Assembly (NCBI GenBank): GCA_902781515.1
Contig: CACZJU010000006.1
Location: 1-64,000 of the forward strand
Direction of reading: 5' to 3'
Length of the DNA stretch: 64,000 nucleotides
Source: an uncultured Bacteroidales bacterium
GTDB taxonomy: Bacteria > Bacteroidota > Bacteroidia > Bacteroidales > Bacteroidaceae
Of this stretch, positions 1 through 9,229 are shown piece after piece (position 1 is the stretch's first letter; every line of letters begins with the position of its first letter). The translations under genes were made by a program, and so were the position numbers. The notes beneath the pieces are model-generated. The model had not been told where the DNA came from. It made no database searches and saw only the letters and a list, made by a program, of their open reading frames with translations.

Positions 1-2
1 GA

Positions 3-2141
3 AACATCTATGGAGCTGGCTCTATGGGTTCTGTAGGCAATGACACTGAAGCTGAATCTGGCAAAACAACCATCAATATCAATGGTGGCACAATCGGTCG
101 TACCGAAGACAACGACCACGGTCATGTATTTGGAGGTCCGAAGGGTGACCTTGCGGAAACTGAGTTTAAGGCAAGCGTCAAGAGCACGTTGGTGAATATC
201 AATGCAAATCCTTCTGATGCCAAAAAGAATCCTATTGTCTGGGGCAGCGTCTTTGGCGGTGGCGAGGCAGGTATCATCAAGGGTAGCGTTGCTGTCAACA
301 TGAATGGAGGCACTGTAAAGAAAGATGTCTATGGCGGTGGCGCTTTGGCTGATACGCAGACAGACAACTGGGATGAAACAAAAAATAGTGGCGCAGGCGA
401 CTGGGCAGAGGGTAAGACGTCAGCAAGCAACACAACGCTCGTTCGCCTGACGGGAGGTGATATTCTTGGCGAAGCATACGGTGGCGGTCTGGGAGAACCC
501 GGTAAGCCTGCCTATGTCTATGGTGATGTGCTCCTGGACTTGAACGGCACGACGACGTCGGGCGAAACAGGTACCGCCATCGCTGGGGATGCCAGAGGAT
601 GTGCCGTCCATGAAGTCTTTGGCTGCAATAATGCTGCCGGTACACCCATGGGAAAGGTCATGGTACATATCTATGCGACACAGAACAAGGGCAAGGACTA
701 TACTGACATCAGCACCAAACCAGAGAAGGGTTCTAAGTCGTTTGATGTTGTCGCTGTCTATGGCGGTGGCAATTTGGCTGCCTACGAACCTGCGGGTGGC
801 GCAAGTACCACGAATTCTACCAATGTCATCATCGAAGGTTGTGACCTCACCAGCATCCGACAGGTGTATGGCGGCGGCAATGCAGCCTGCACGCCGGCTA
901 CCAATGTGACGGTAAACGGAACGTACGAGATTGACGAACTCTTCGGCGGAGGTAATGGCTTAAATAATATCTTCATCAATGGTGTCGAGATGCCCAACCC
1001 TGGTGCCAACGTAGGTTACAAGAACTATTCCGAGTATTATGAGGAAGACGGCCAGTGGAAGGTGCGTGATAAATCCGATGCCGACACAAAGGAGAAGCGA
1101 ACGGGCTCATCGTATGTCTATGGAACGGGTAAGGCTGCCGTGAACATCTACGGTGGCAAGGTCAACCATGTGTTCGGAGGCTCCAACACCAAGGGTAATG
1201 TTCGTCAGACGGCTGTGACGCTGCTGGACGAGGAGGGCGAATGCGAATTCTGTGTCGATGAAGCTTACGGCGGTGGTAAGAGTGCTGAGATGGACGCCGA
1301 AGCACAGCTGCTGATGGCTTGTATCCCAGGATTGAAAGCGGTCTATGGCGGTGCCGAGGCTGCCGACGTTCGCGGCAATGTGACGTTGAACATCACCAAC
1401 GGCACCTTCGACCGTGTGTTCGGTGGTAACAACCTCAGCGGCACCATCGGCGGCTCCATTACTGTGAATGTAGAGGAGATTGGCTGTAAGCCCGTCAAAA
1501 TTGGTGAGTTGTATGGCGGCGGCAATCAGGCCGGCTACTCAGTCTATGGCTACGACAGCGACGGCAAGCCGAAGGAGTCAGGCCTCAAGCTCTACAACGA
1601 CCCGCAGGTCAATGTCATGTCATTTACCAGTATCGGTAATATCTATGGCGGTGGCTATGGTGAAGGAGCATTGATGGTGGGTAATCCTACCGTGAACGTC
1701 AACGTGGCCTACGGCAAGTACTATGATAATGACTTGTCCGTTGTCGGCGAGAATGCAGAAACACCCAACCATTATCCCATTCCCTCACATGCCAAAGGTA
1801 AGATGGGTGCCATCAGCAACGTCTTTGGTGGCGGCAATGCTGCCAAAGTCATCGGTAACACCAACGTCAACATCGCCACCCTCGAAGAAGTCTATGTGGT
1901 GAAAGAACTGACTACAGGCGCCCCGTTAACAGACTGCTACACCCGTAGTGGAGCAGGTACTGCCGATGATCCTTTTGTCTATACCGAAGCCTCTGGTACT
2001 GCCTTAGATGGGATTACCTATTACGAGAAGAAAGACGTTAAGGGTGTCGACATTCGCGGCAATGTTTTTGGTGGTGGAAATCAAGCCGAGGTAACTGGCA
2101 ATTCAAAGGTGAGAATTGGTAATAAGAAAGAGGACGAATAG
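3..2141 (+). CDS. Glycine-rich repeat surface-type protein, 5' end outside window
   Basis: The reading frame is open from base 3 (N-I-Y-G-A-G-S before the first internal Met at 24), so this is the C-terminal ~712 residues of a longer protein. About sixteen copies of a V-(Y/F)-G-G-G-(N/x) motif recur roughly every 30-50 residues, each followed by a short strand-like segment such as 'VNVNIA'. The regular strand-turn pattern suggests a right-handed beta-helix or beta-solenoid of the adhesin type; this is inference. No transmembrane helix, sorting domain or lipobox is seen at the C-terminus, which ends in charged residues (NKKEDE). No function is known to me. An extracellular adhesin or glycan-binding role is plausible for a Prevotella protein of this make-up. 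Confidence 0.6.
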   Translation, partial: NIYGAGSMGSVGNDTEAESGKTTININGGTIGRTEDNDHGHVFGGPKGDLAETEFKASVKSTLVNINANPSDAKKNPIVWGSVFGGGEAGIIKGSVAVNMNGGTVKKDVYGGGALADTQTDNWDETKNSGAGDWAEGKTSASNTTLVRLTGGDILGEAYGGGLGEPGKPAYVYGDVLLDLNGTTTSGETGTAIAGDARGCAVHEVFGCNNAAGTPMGKVMVHIYATQNKGKDYTDISTKPEKGSKSFDVVAVYGGGNLAAYEPAGGASTTNSTNVIIEGCDLTSIRQVYGGGNAACTPATNVTVNGTYEIDELFGGGNGLNNIFINGVEMPNPGANVGYKNYSEYYEEDGQWKVRDKSDADTKEKRTGSSYVYGTGKAAVNIYGGKVNHVFGGSNTKGNVRQTAVTLLDEEGECEFCVDEAYGGGKSAEMDAEAQLLMACIPGLKAVYGGAEAADVRGNVTLNITNGTFDRVFGGNNLSGTIGGSITVNVEEIGCKPVKIGELYGGGNQAGYSVYGYDSDGKPKESGLKLYNDPQVNVMSFTSIGNIYGGGYGEGALMVGNPTVNVNVAYGKYYDNDLSVVGENAETPNHYPIPSHAKGKMGAISNVFGGGNAAKVIGNTNVNIATLEEVYVVKELTTGAPLTDCYTRSGAGTADDPFVYTEASGTALDGITYYEKKDVKGVDIRGNVFGGGNQAEVTGNSKVRIGNKKEDE

Positions 2142-2180
2142 CCCTCCTTTCTTGTCTCTTGAATATCTCTTACACCCATC

Positions 2181-3221
2181 TTATAAGGCTGTAGCAGGAA
2201 AGATACTCCGCACTGTATTACGTATATTACGCATCGTCACCTCGCGTCGCATGGCTTCTTCGGGTGCGATGCCATCAGGGTTGATGCACAACACCTTGGA
2301 GAACCCGGCACTCAATAGCGCTTCGCAGTCGCAGATTCTTCCCCCTATCAGGCAGACGGGGACGTTGCCTGCCCGCTGCAGGATTCCCATCGGGAGTTTG
2401 CCCATCAGCGTCTGGCGGTCAGCAGAGCCCTCACCCGTGATGATAAGGTCTGCGTCCTTAGCCACACAATCAAACTCGACGATTTCCAATAACCACTCGA
2501 TACCCGACTTGCACGAAGCATTAAGGTATTGCATGAAGGCATAGCCCAATCCGCCTGCGGCTCCTGCACCTGCCACCTCCGAGCGGTCATATCCGAAACG
2601 CCTGGCGGAATCCTCGGCAAACCGACGGGCCCGCTCGTCCAACGCCACAACATCCTCAGGCGTTGCCCCCTTCTGCGGAGCAAAGACGTAAGCCGCCCCG
2701 TTCTCGCCACAAAGTGGGTTCCTGACATCCGTGGCAATCGTGAACTGCACCTCCTCCAGCGCGATGTCATGGGTTTGATGAATGGCGTCAAGCATACCCA
2801 TTCCGGCATCGCTGGTAGCACTTCCCCCAAGCCCCACGACGATGTGTCTTGCACCCCTTCGCACGGCGTCCGTCACCAACTGCCCCGTACCATAGCTCGA
2901 GGCCACCAAGGGATTACATTCCTCCTTTGTCAGGAGCATCAGCCCGCTGGCCTGGGCCATCTCTATCACCGCCAAGTCGTCGCGCAGCAGGTACCTCGCC
3001 ACAATGGGGCGCATCAACGGGTCGCTCACCCTTGCCTCCACCAGCGCTCCGCCAAGAGCCGCATGGCACGCATCCAGGAAGCCCTCTCCCCCATCGCTCA
3101 CGGGAATCTCCACCACTTCGGCGTCAGGACAAGCGCTCCAGACACCTTCCGCAGCCGCCTCGTTAGCCTCCGTCGAGGTCAGACAGCCCTTGAATGAATC
3201 TATTGCCACAACAACCTTCAT
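2181..3221 (-). CDS. Glycerate kinase, type 1 (GlxK/GarK family)
   Basis: 346 aa, slightly shorter than the usual ~375. The enzyme phosphorylates D-glycerate with ATP, giving 2- or 3-phosphoglycerate for glycolysis. Family signs are the N-terminal 'DSFKGCLTS' block, 'PVSDGGEGF' near residue 41, 'VGLGGSATSDAGMGM' near residue 128, and 'ITGEGSADRQT' near residue 260. These glycine-rich blocks are the hallmark of this fold. It is a single gene on the minus strand, its end lying 39 bp from the convergent surface-protein gene. A promoter-like TTG-N20-TATCTTCG lies about 40 bp upstream. The cytoplasmic role is secure; the product isomer cannot be read from the sequence. Confidence 0.93.
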   Translation of the reverse strand: MKVVVAIDSFKGCLTSTEANEAAAEGVWSACPDAEVVEIPVSDGGEGFLDACHAALGGALVEARVSDPLMRPIVARYLLRDDLAVIEMAQASGLMLLTKEECNPLVASSYGTGQLVTDAVRRGARHIVVGLGGSATSDAGMGMLDAIHQTHDIALEEVQFTIATDVRNPLCGENGAAYVFAPQKGATPEDVVALDERARRFAEDSARRFGYDRSEVAGAGAAGGLGYAFMQYLNASCKSGIEWLLEIVEFDCVAKDADLIITGEGSADRQTLMGKLPMGILQRAGNVPVCLIGGRICDCEALLSAGFSKVLCINPDGIAPEEAMRREVTMRNIRNTVRSIFPATAL

Positions 3222-3259
3222 AATAATCTTAGAGTCTTCTCCCTATTTCTTTTCCGCTA

Positions 3260-3290
3260 CGAAGATACACACTTTTCAAAATATCCGCAA
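3260..3290 (-). promoter_or_regulatory. Promoter of glycerate kinase, variant -7 element
   Basis: On the minus strand a TTG (-33, complement of 3288-3290) is separated by exactly 20 bp from TATCTTCG (complement of 3260-3267). The spacing fits the Bacteroidota promoter, but the -7 box ends TTCG in place of TTTG. Confidence 0.5.
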
Positions 3291-3326
3291 TAAATGCTTG
3301 CCTTTTTATCATAACCCTACTACGGA

Positions 3327-3409
3327 CGCGATACTAATCCTCCATCGATAGGGATAGTAATCCTAAGTGCATAGGAATAGTAACGCTCCACAGATAGGGA
3401 AGTATCGCG
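3327..3409 (+). repeat. Three 23-bp tandem repeats flanked by a 9-bp inverted repeat
   Basis: Three imperfect 23-bp units occupy 3331-3353, 3354-3376 and 3377-3399. They share the frame ATA(C/G)TAA...CT...ATAGG. CGCGATACT at 3327-3335 is inverted perfectly as AGTATCGCG at 3401-3409. The array lies in the ~390-bp gap between glycerate kinase and the polysaccharide locus, which otherwise holds only the two divergent promoters. Function unknown. Confidence 0.7.
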
Positions 3410-3522
3410 ACCTCGGGTGGTAAAGGTACTGATTATTATCGGAATACGGAAGTTTTTCCGCGACATTGTCACTGAAATCATAAATACTTATCGAATTGAC
3501 AGACGTTTTTTACGTTTGGAGG

Positions 3523-3554
3523 TTTGTAGGTTTGGAGATGTTGTTGTATCTTTG
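3523..3554 (+). promoter_or_regulatory. Promoter of the polysaccharide locus flippase gene
   Basis: TTTG at 3523-3526, 20-bp spacer, TATCTTTG at 3547-3554: a full match to the Bacteroidota -33/-7 consensus. It lies 57 bp before the start at 3612. Confidence 0.8.
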
Positions 3555-3611
3555 CCAAAGGATTTACTAATATGCGGTCCTGGAACATGGAGTTAACCGT
3601 CAGAGCATTAT

Positions 3612-4937
3612 ATGAAAGACAACAGTCAACGCTCGAAACTGCTTTATAAAAACATAGTCGCCTCTATAGCCATTAAAGGGTATGCGGCTATCATATCACT
3701 CATGCTTGTACCTCTCACACTCAACTGTCTGGGAACACTTAAGAATGGGGTTTGGCTGACGATTAGCAGTATTCTTCTATGGATAGACCAGATGGATATT
3801 GGACTAGGGAACGGCTTGCGCAACCGGCTTGCTATCCATATTGCCCATCAAGAGATAAAAGAGGCGAGACAGACTATAAGTTCCACCATAGCTATGTTGG
3901 CATGTATTGTTCTTCCTCTTCTTATAGTCCTGTTGTTATTAACGATGAATACGGACGTTTATGGATTCCTGAATGTCATACCTGAAGAAATACCAGAACT
4001 TCGGATAGCACTTGTTTATGCAATTTCATTTGTTTGCCTGACTTTTGTCATGAAATTCATTGGGAATTTTTATATGGGTATGCAATTACCGGCAGTAAGC
4101 AATCTACTTATTTCCTTAGGTCAAACCATCATATTAATCGTCACGTGGCTACTCTATGTCAATGGAAAAGCTACATTCTTATCAATAGCCATTGCTAACA
4201 CGGCATCGCCCCTTATTATCTATTTCATCGCATATACTTATACATTCTACATCCAATTTCCGAAGCTACGCCCTTCATTTAGCCTGATTAATCTTCGTTC
4301 AGCATTGGAATTAGGTAATTTAGGGCTTAAGTTCTTCTGGATTCAGATTGCTTCCGTTATCCAATTCATGACGACAAATATACTAATTTCAAAGTTCTAC
4401 ACTCCCGCTTTGGTGACTCCATATCAGATTGCCTATAGATACATCAGTTTGTCAATGGTATTATTCACTATCCTATGCATGCCTTTTTGGAATGCGACAA
4501 CCGATGCCTACGAACGAAAGGATATTGCGTGGATTCGCAAAGCAAATCAGAAAATGAACTGGATGGTAGCAGGTATTACCCTTTTACTACTCATTATGAT
4601 TATTGCTTCTCCATGGGTGTATCAAGTATGGATTGGAGATGCGTGCCAAGTGTCTATTGGGATCACCACTATGGTAGCAATTTATAATTTATTACTTATC
4701 ATGAGCATGCGCTATGCTTATTTCCTTAATGGAGTAGGAGCACTCCGACTGCAGCTATACATGACAGTAATGACTATTATCTTCATACCATCTGTTTATA
4801 TCGTATGTACTAAAACTGACAACATATTATGGCTTATTGCCGTCATGTGTATTTGTGTAGCACCCAGTTTCTTTGCCAATATGATTCAGTTTCACAAGAT
4901 ATTAAATGGTACAGCAACAGGAATATGGAAGAAATGA
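3612..4937 (+). CDS. Polysaccharide flippase, Wzx-like (MOP superfamily)
   Basis: 441 aa, strongly hydrophobic throughout, with about 12 predicted membrane helices, the usual size and layout for lipid-linked oligosaccharide flippases. The N-terminus (cytoplasmic 'NSQRSKLLYKNI', then a helix ending 'LMLVPLTLNCLGTLKNGVW') and the following 'DIGLGNGLRNRLA' resemble the first two helices of Wzx/polysaccharide-biosynthesis proteins. The inferred job is to move undecaprenyl-linked repeat units across the inner membrane for export through the Wzy/Wza machinery encoded at 11-16 kb. The next gene overlaps its stop by 4 bp (ATGA), so the two are translationally coupled. Substrate cannot be predicted. 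Confidence 0.85.
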   Translation: MKDNSQRSKLLYKNIVASIAIKGYAAIISLMLVPLTLNCLGTLKNGVWLTISSILLWIDQMDIGLGNGLRNRLAIHIAHQEIKEARQTISSTIAMLACIVLPLLIVLLLLTMNTDVYGFLNVIPEEIPELRIALVYAISFVCLTFVMKFIGNFYMGMQLPAVSNLLISLGQTIILIVTWLLYVNGKATFLSIAIANTASPLIIYFIAYTYTFYIQFPKLRPSFSLINLRSALELGNLGLKFFWIQIASVIQFMTTNILISKFYTPALVTPYQIAYRYISLSMVLFTILCMPFWNATTDAYERKDIAWIRKANQKMNWMVAGITLLLLIMIIASPWVYQVWIGDACQVSIGITTMVAIYNLLLIMSMRYAYFLNGVGALRLQLYMTVMTIIFIPSVYIVCTKTDNILWLIAVMCICVAPSFFANMIQFHKILNGTATGIWKK

Positions 4938-5797
4938 GCAAAAACAATCCTAAGGTACTTGGAATTGTAACCCTATACAATCCTGAGTTCCCCAACGCTG
5001 CAGACAATATCTTGCGGTATCTGCCCCATTTGGATTTACTCATTATCTGGGACAACACACCCTTGAAGTCCAATGTAAAACAGAAGATACTGGAATACAT
5101 AACCGACGAAACGGACAGAATCATCTGGCACGGTGATGGAAATAACTACTGTATTGCCCCTGCCATCAACTTTGCATGGCACTATGCCCAAGAGAACCAC
5201 TATGACTTAATACTCCTAATGGACCAAGACAGCCAATGGGAAGACTTTAAATCGTATATCAAAGAAGTGAAAGAACGCTTCCAATCATCACAAACATCTG
5301 TATTCTGTCCATACATTCCAAGTGATGACACTTTTGAAATAACCAAGGAGGCACAAGAAAAGAATATTTTCATCAATTCCGGCACCGTCATCCCCACCAC
5401 GATCCTCAATGGGATAGGTGGTGCTGACGAAGCTTTTCCCCTTGACGCACTTGATCACGATTTGTCCATTCGAGTACAGAAAGCTGGGTATAAGATTGTG
5501 AGCTTAACAAAACACAAATTACACCATACCGTTGGAAATCTCCAAAAGATGGGGCCTTTCCATCTTTTTTCACCCAACTACAGTCCTCAAAGGCTTTATA
5601 GCATAGCAAGAAGCCATATCATCAAATACAGGAAACATAAAGACTGGTTGTCATCCTCAGAGATAAAGGAGACTCTCAAAGAACATTATTTTAAACAATT
5701 CCTTCGCATCCTTTTGGCTGAACCCCAGAAAGCCAAACGCCTGAAAATGTTTTTCAAGGGCATCTATGATGGTATCACATATCCTATTAAGAACTAA
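4934..5797 (+). CDS. Glycosyltransferase family 2, rhamnosyltransferase-like
   Basis: 287 aa from the ATG at 4934, which overlaps the flippase stop as ATGA; an in-frame ATG at 4925 is the alternative. The longer open frame from 4829 runs inside the flippase gene and is not used. N-terminal 'VLGIVTLYNP' and 'LLIIWDNTP' replace the usual GT-A nucleotide-binding strand, and 'DLILLMDQDSQWED' near residue 100 is the DxD-type metal site typical of WbbL-like rhamnosyltransferases. 'INSGTVIPTTILNGIGGADEAFPLDALDHDLSIRV' fits the acceptor-side block. Cytoplasmic, it should add one sugar to the lipid-linked repeat unit. Sugar specificity is not readable. Confidence 0.85.
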   Translation: MSKNNPKVLGIVTLYNPEFPNAADNILRYLPHLDLLIIWDNTPLKSNVKQKILEYITDETDRIIWHGDGNNYCIAPAINFAWHYAQENHYDLILLMDQDSQWEDFKSYIKEVKERFQSSQTSVFCPYIPSDDTFEITKEAQEKNIFINSGTVIPTTILNGIGGADEAFPLDALDHDLSIRVQKAGYKIVSLTKHKLHHTVGNLQKMGPFHLFSPNYSPQRLYSIARSHIIKYRKHKDWLSSSEIKETLKEHYFKQFLRILLAEPQKAKRLKMFFKGIYDGITYPIKN

Positions 5798-5798
5798 A

Positions 5799-7001
5799 AT
5801 GAATAAAGTCCTGCTCTTTCTCCTTCTATTCAATAGTCTGGTATCTGTATGTCATGCCTTTGACAACGAGATGCCGATTATCGCCTATTATGGAGTAACG
5901 GAACAGTTTACCAGCGAAGAGGCATTCCGGACATTCCGCGATTGTGGATTTACGGTCAGTCTCTTTCCCTATAGTTCCTTAGAGAACTTGTTGAAAGCCT
6001 GTAGTACAGCAGAATCTCTTGGAATCAAGATAATAGGATGCTGTCCGGAACTTTGGTCATCGTCGGCTAAAACCGCATCGGCTCTGAAAAAAGAAAATGG
6101 GTTCTTGGGATACCTTATACAAGACGAGCCTTCACTCCCTGAAATCAAAGAACGACAATTATTGATAAACAAGTTACAAGACATTGACGACTCACACTTG
6201 TTTTATATAAATCTGTATCCTTACTCAGACCCTAAGAACAGTTTGCTAAACATCAAAGCAAATAGTTACCAAGATTACCTTAAAGCATTGACTTCCACCT
6301 CCTGCCAACAGATTTCATTCGACTTCTATCCTATAACTACGGCAGGAATCCGTCCTATGTGGTATAACAACTTGGAAATGGTACGCGAGGAAAGCCTGCG
6401 AACAGGCAAACCTTTCTGGGGATTTGCACTATCTATGCCTCATGACGTTCCCCTTACGCCCAATACCTACTACCCCACTCCAACATTGGCTGCGCTGCGA
6501 CTACAGGTTTATGCCAACTTGGCCTATGGAGCTCAAGGCATACAGTATTTTACCTATTGGACACCAGAAGATAATCAAGGTTTTCATTTCCACGATGCAC
6601 CAATCAGTTATGAAGGCAAGAAGACCAAGACATACAACGTGGTGCAAAAGATGAATCGTGAATTAAAAGTGATATCGAAACTGTTCTATGGAGCCAAAGT
6701 TCTTTCCGTTCATCATATCGGCGGTTCACTGCCAGAAGGAACAACCAAACTGACACAAGCACCCCTGAACCTCAGTTCGCTGAAGGTGGTCAGCAAAAAA
6801 GGAGTTATCGTATCACAACTGGAGAAGGACGGTCATCGATACCTCGCCATCGTAAACAAAGACCTTGAGCGCAATATCAAGGTTCAAATCAGGCCTCATA
6901 ACGACACTGTCCAGCATATAACCAAGTCACTAAAGGAAGAAAAAATGACAGATACCTATACGGTTGCAGCAGGTGATATCCTGCTATTCAGACTTAAATG
7001 A
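5799..7001 (+). CDS. Secreted glycoside-hydrolase-like TIM-barrel protein
   Basis: 400 aa starting at 5799, one base after the preceding stop codon. Residues 1-20 (MNKVLLFLLLFNSLVSVCHA) form a clear Sec signal peptide, so an earlier in-frame ATG at 5766 is rejected. The mature part reads like a clan-A type barrel: 'MPIIAYYGVTEQF' as first strand, 'LGYLIQDEPS' with a candidate acid/base Glu, 'ISFDFYPIT', 'FWGFALSM', and 'YGAQGIQYFTYWTP'. The C-terminal ~80 residues look like a beta-sandwich. I do not recognise a specific GH family. Its place between transferase genes suggests a periplasmic or surface enzyme that trims or releases the same polysaccharide, as inference. Confidence 0.6.
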   Translation: MNKVLLFLLLFNSLVSVCHAFDNEMPIIAYYGVTEQFTSEEAFRTFRDCGFTVSLFPYSSLENLLKACSTAESLGIKIIGCCPELWSSSAKTASALKKENGFLGYLIQDEPSLPEIKERQLLINKLQDIDDSHLFYINLYPYSDPKNSLLNIKANSYQDYLKALTSTSCQQISFDFYPITTAGIRPMWYNNLEMVREESLRTGKPFWGFALSMPHDVPLTPNTYYPTPTLAALRLQVYANLAYGAQGIQYFTYWTPEDNQGFHFHDAPISYEGKKTKTYNVVQKMNRELKVISKLFYGAKVLSVHHIGGSLPEGTTKLTQAPLNLSSLKVVSKKGVIVSQLEKDGHRYLAIVNKDLERNIKVQIRPHNDTVQHITKSLKEEKMTDTYTVAAGDILLFRLK

Positions 7002-7011
7002 CATCAAATTA

Positions 7012-7043
7012 TTTGGCTGGCACTCTTATTTTACATACCTTTG
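7012..7043 (+). promoter_or_regulatory. Internal promoter within the polysaccharide locus
   Basis: TTTG at 7012-7015, 20-bp spacer, TACCTTTG at 7036-7043, a full consensus match. Only six bases separate the -7 box from the ATG at 7050, so the transcript should start at or just before the start codon. Confidence 0.75.
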
Positions 7044-7049
7044 CATACT

Positions 7050-8000
7050 ATGACATTCTCTATCACTATACCAGCATACAAGTCACAATTCCTCAAAGAA
7101 GCTATTGAGAGCGTTGTCTGTCAGACCTATTCCGACTGGGAACTCATCATTGTTGACGATTGCTCTCCAGAGGATTTACGTTCCATCGTAGAGCCATTCC
7201 TCGACGATAAGCGCATTCATTATTATCGTAATGAAAAGAACTGTGGAGCAATTGAAGTGGTGGACAACTGGAACATCTGTCTCAATTATTGCACTGGCGA
7301 CTATGTTATCTGCATGGGTGACGATGACCGGCTGCTGCCCCGCTGTCTGGAAGAATACAAGAAACTCATAGAGAAGTATCCCGGCTTGAATGCTTACCAT
7401 ACACGCACCGAAATCATCGATCAAAACGGTGTTACGGTTTTCTTGCAAGAGCCACGCCCGGAATGGGAGTCTGCACTGTCGCTTGTCTGGAACCGTTGGG
7501 CATACCGATACAAACAGTTCATCGGTGATTTCTGTTACAATACAAACTATTTGAGACACGTAGGCGGTTATTGCAAACAGCCCTTGGCTTGGGGCTCCGA
7601 CGATATGACGGCTGCTATGGCAAGTAAAGACTTTGGAATAGCAAACACACAGACCTTTGGATTTCAATATCGTGAAAACCCACTTACTATTTCCAATTCA
7701 TCGAAAAATGCAAAAATAAAGATTGATGCGACATTGCTACATTACCAATGGTTCTCATCGTTTATCCATGACATAGAAGGAAGGGAATTAACACCTTCAG
7801 ACCTGCTCTACCTACAAACCATCGAACATCCGAGAACTAAATTCTTCCAGATGATTCTCAACATCTACTGTAGTCAATACATCAAGGGGAATCCCTTGAG
7901 ACTGATACATTGCTGCAAACGTCTGAAAGGCATGCCCTTATCACGGATTGACTACGTTAAATGGTATATAACGTCTCTTTATTACCTATTCGTTCATTAA
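7050..8000 (+). CDS. Glycosyltransferase family 2
   Basis: 316 aa from ATG 7050; a TTG nine bases earlier is a less likely start because it overlaps the -7 box. Classic GT-A fold: 'FSITIPAYKSQFLKEAIESV' at residues 3-22, 'WELIIVDDCSPEDL' near 33, and 'GDYVICMGDDDRLLP' near 85, where the DDD provides the metal-binding acidic site. 'AYRYKQFIGDFCYN' and 'GGYCKQPLAWGSDDMTA' fit the acceptor region, with a probable catalytic Asp in the latter. Predicted to be a cytoplasmic enzyme acting on the lipid-linked repeat unit. Donor and acceptor unknown. Confidence 0.87.
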   Translation: MTFSITIPAYKSQFLKEAIESVVCQTYSDWELIIVDDCSPEDLRSIVEPFLDDKRIHYYRNEKNCGAIEVVDNWNICLNYCTGDYVICMGDDDRLLPRCLEEYKKLIEKYPGLNAYHTRTEIIDQNGVTVFLQEPRPEWESALSLVWNRWAYRYKQFIGDFCYNTNYLRHVGGYCKQPLAWGSDDMTAAMASKDFGIANTQTFGFQYRENPLTISNSSKNAKIKIDATLLHYQWFSSFIHDIEGRELTPSDLLYLQTIEHPRTKFFQMILNIYCSQYIKGNPLRLIHCCKRLKGMPLSRIDYVKWYITSLYYLFVH

Positions 8001-8014
8001 ACCTTAAATGTACT

Positions 8015-9229
8015 ATGAATATAGTCATTCTCACCCACTACCTTCCCTATCCGCTCACATCTGGCGGAGCACAAGCGCAATACAATATGATTGAACAACT
8101 TCGCCACAAGCATCATATCACGCTAGTTTTTAACGAAGGAAGTGGCAATAAACTTCAAGCCATGAAACAACTGCAGAAATTATGGCCAGAAGTAAATATT
8201 GTAGTATATCGTTATTACAGGCAACTGCTCTGTTGGAGATTTGTAAGAGATAAGATAAGAAGAGGGTTTTTAGTAAAATTCGCCCCCAATAGCAGGATAC
8301 TGAAGATTGACCGTATGTTGAAGCCCTACGGACAATGGTTCTCGTCTGACCAAGTTCGATTCGTCAACAGAATCATCAGGGATGCCAAGGCCGATTTAAT
8401 ACAGGTGGAGTTCTTCCAGAGTCTTGACTGGTGTAAGTATCTTCCTGCCGATATCAAGAAGGTCTTTATTCACCACGAAATCAACTTTATCAGAAACGAC
8501 CGTTTCCTGCAGGATTTCAATCTATCGGCAAAAGAGGAAGAAGCCAAGCAACGGATGAAACAAGAGGAGATTGACTGTCTGAACCGCTATGATCACATAA
8601 TAACACTTACCGATATTGATAAAAAGATATTACAGGAGCATCACGTCACGACACCCATCTCTGTATCTCCTGCTGCCGTTTCTTCATTACCTCTCCCCTA
8701 TTGTGAGTGGAAAGGTCGCGTGGTTTTCATTGGTGGGCACGCACACATCCCAAATAGAGAAGGTATCGACTGGTTTATCAGCCAAGTTATTCCTAACCTG
8801 AACATAAATATTCAAGTTGATATAATTGGTGCAGGATGGCCTTCGGAATACAACATTCAGCATGAACATTGTCAGATTCGCCTGACAGGTTTTGTAGATG
8901 ATCTGACGGCTGCGGTATATGGCAACATTATGATTGTCCCCATACTGACTGGTAGTGGAATGCGCATGAAAATCGTTGAGGCTATGGCAATGAGTATGCC
9001 CATCGTAACAACAACGGTTGGCGTGGAGGGTATTCCTCTTGTCCACGAGAAGTCCTGTCTTATTGAAGACACTCCAAAAGAGTTTGCACAAGCCATAGAG
9101 CGTCTTTGTACTGATGCCAGCCTCCGAAGTAAATTAGGGAATGCTGCAAATCAAGTATTCATGGAAGCCTATTCTGCGGAGCAACTGTCAAAGGTAAGAG
9201 AAGGTATTTACCATCTGGTCAAGGCATAA
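8015..9229 (+). CDS. Glycosyltransferase family 4 (GT-B fold)
   Basis: 404 aa from ATG 8015, 14 bp after the previous stop; the open frame upstream overlaps the neighbour and lacks family similarity. The N-terminal strand 'NIVILTHYLPYPLTSGGAQAQ' with the SGG turn is typical of GT4. The C-terminal nucleotide-sugar domain shows 'GRVVFIGGHAHIPNREGIDWF', 'VDIIGAGWP', 'IRLTGFVDDL', and the E-x7-E-like segment 'SGMRMKIVEAMAMSMPIVTT', whose Glu contacts the donor. The 3' end overlaps the convergent transferase gene by 22 bp (9208-9229). A retaining sugar transferase of the same polysaccharide pathway. Confidence 0.88.
   Translation: MNIVILTHYLPYPLTSGGAQAQYNMIEQLRHKHHITLVFNEGSGNKLQAMKQLQKLWPEVNIVVYRYYRQLLCWRFVRDKIRRGFLVKFAPNSRILKIDRMLKPYGQWFSSDQVRFVNRIIRDAKADLIQVEFFQSLDWCKYLPADIKKVFIHHEINFIRNDRFLQDFNLSAKEEEAKQRMKQEEIDCLNRYDHIITLTDIDKKILQEHHVTTPISVSPAAVSSLPLPYCEWKGRVVFIGGHAHIPNREGIDWFISQVIPNLNINIQVDIIGAGWPSEYNIQHEHCQIRLTGFVDDLTAAVYGNIMIVPILTGSGMRMKIVEAMAMSMPIVTTTVGVEGIPLVHEKSCLIEDTPKEFAQAIERLCTDASLRSKLGNAANQVFMEAYSAEQLSKVREGIYHLVKA

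Noticed and set aside
4829-4933. Longer N-terminus for the GT2 protein
   Set aside because: This part overlaps the flippase gene in another frame, and the ATGA junction at 4934 gives the family-typical start.
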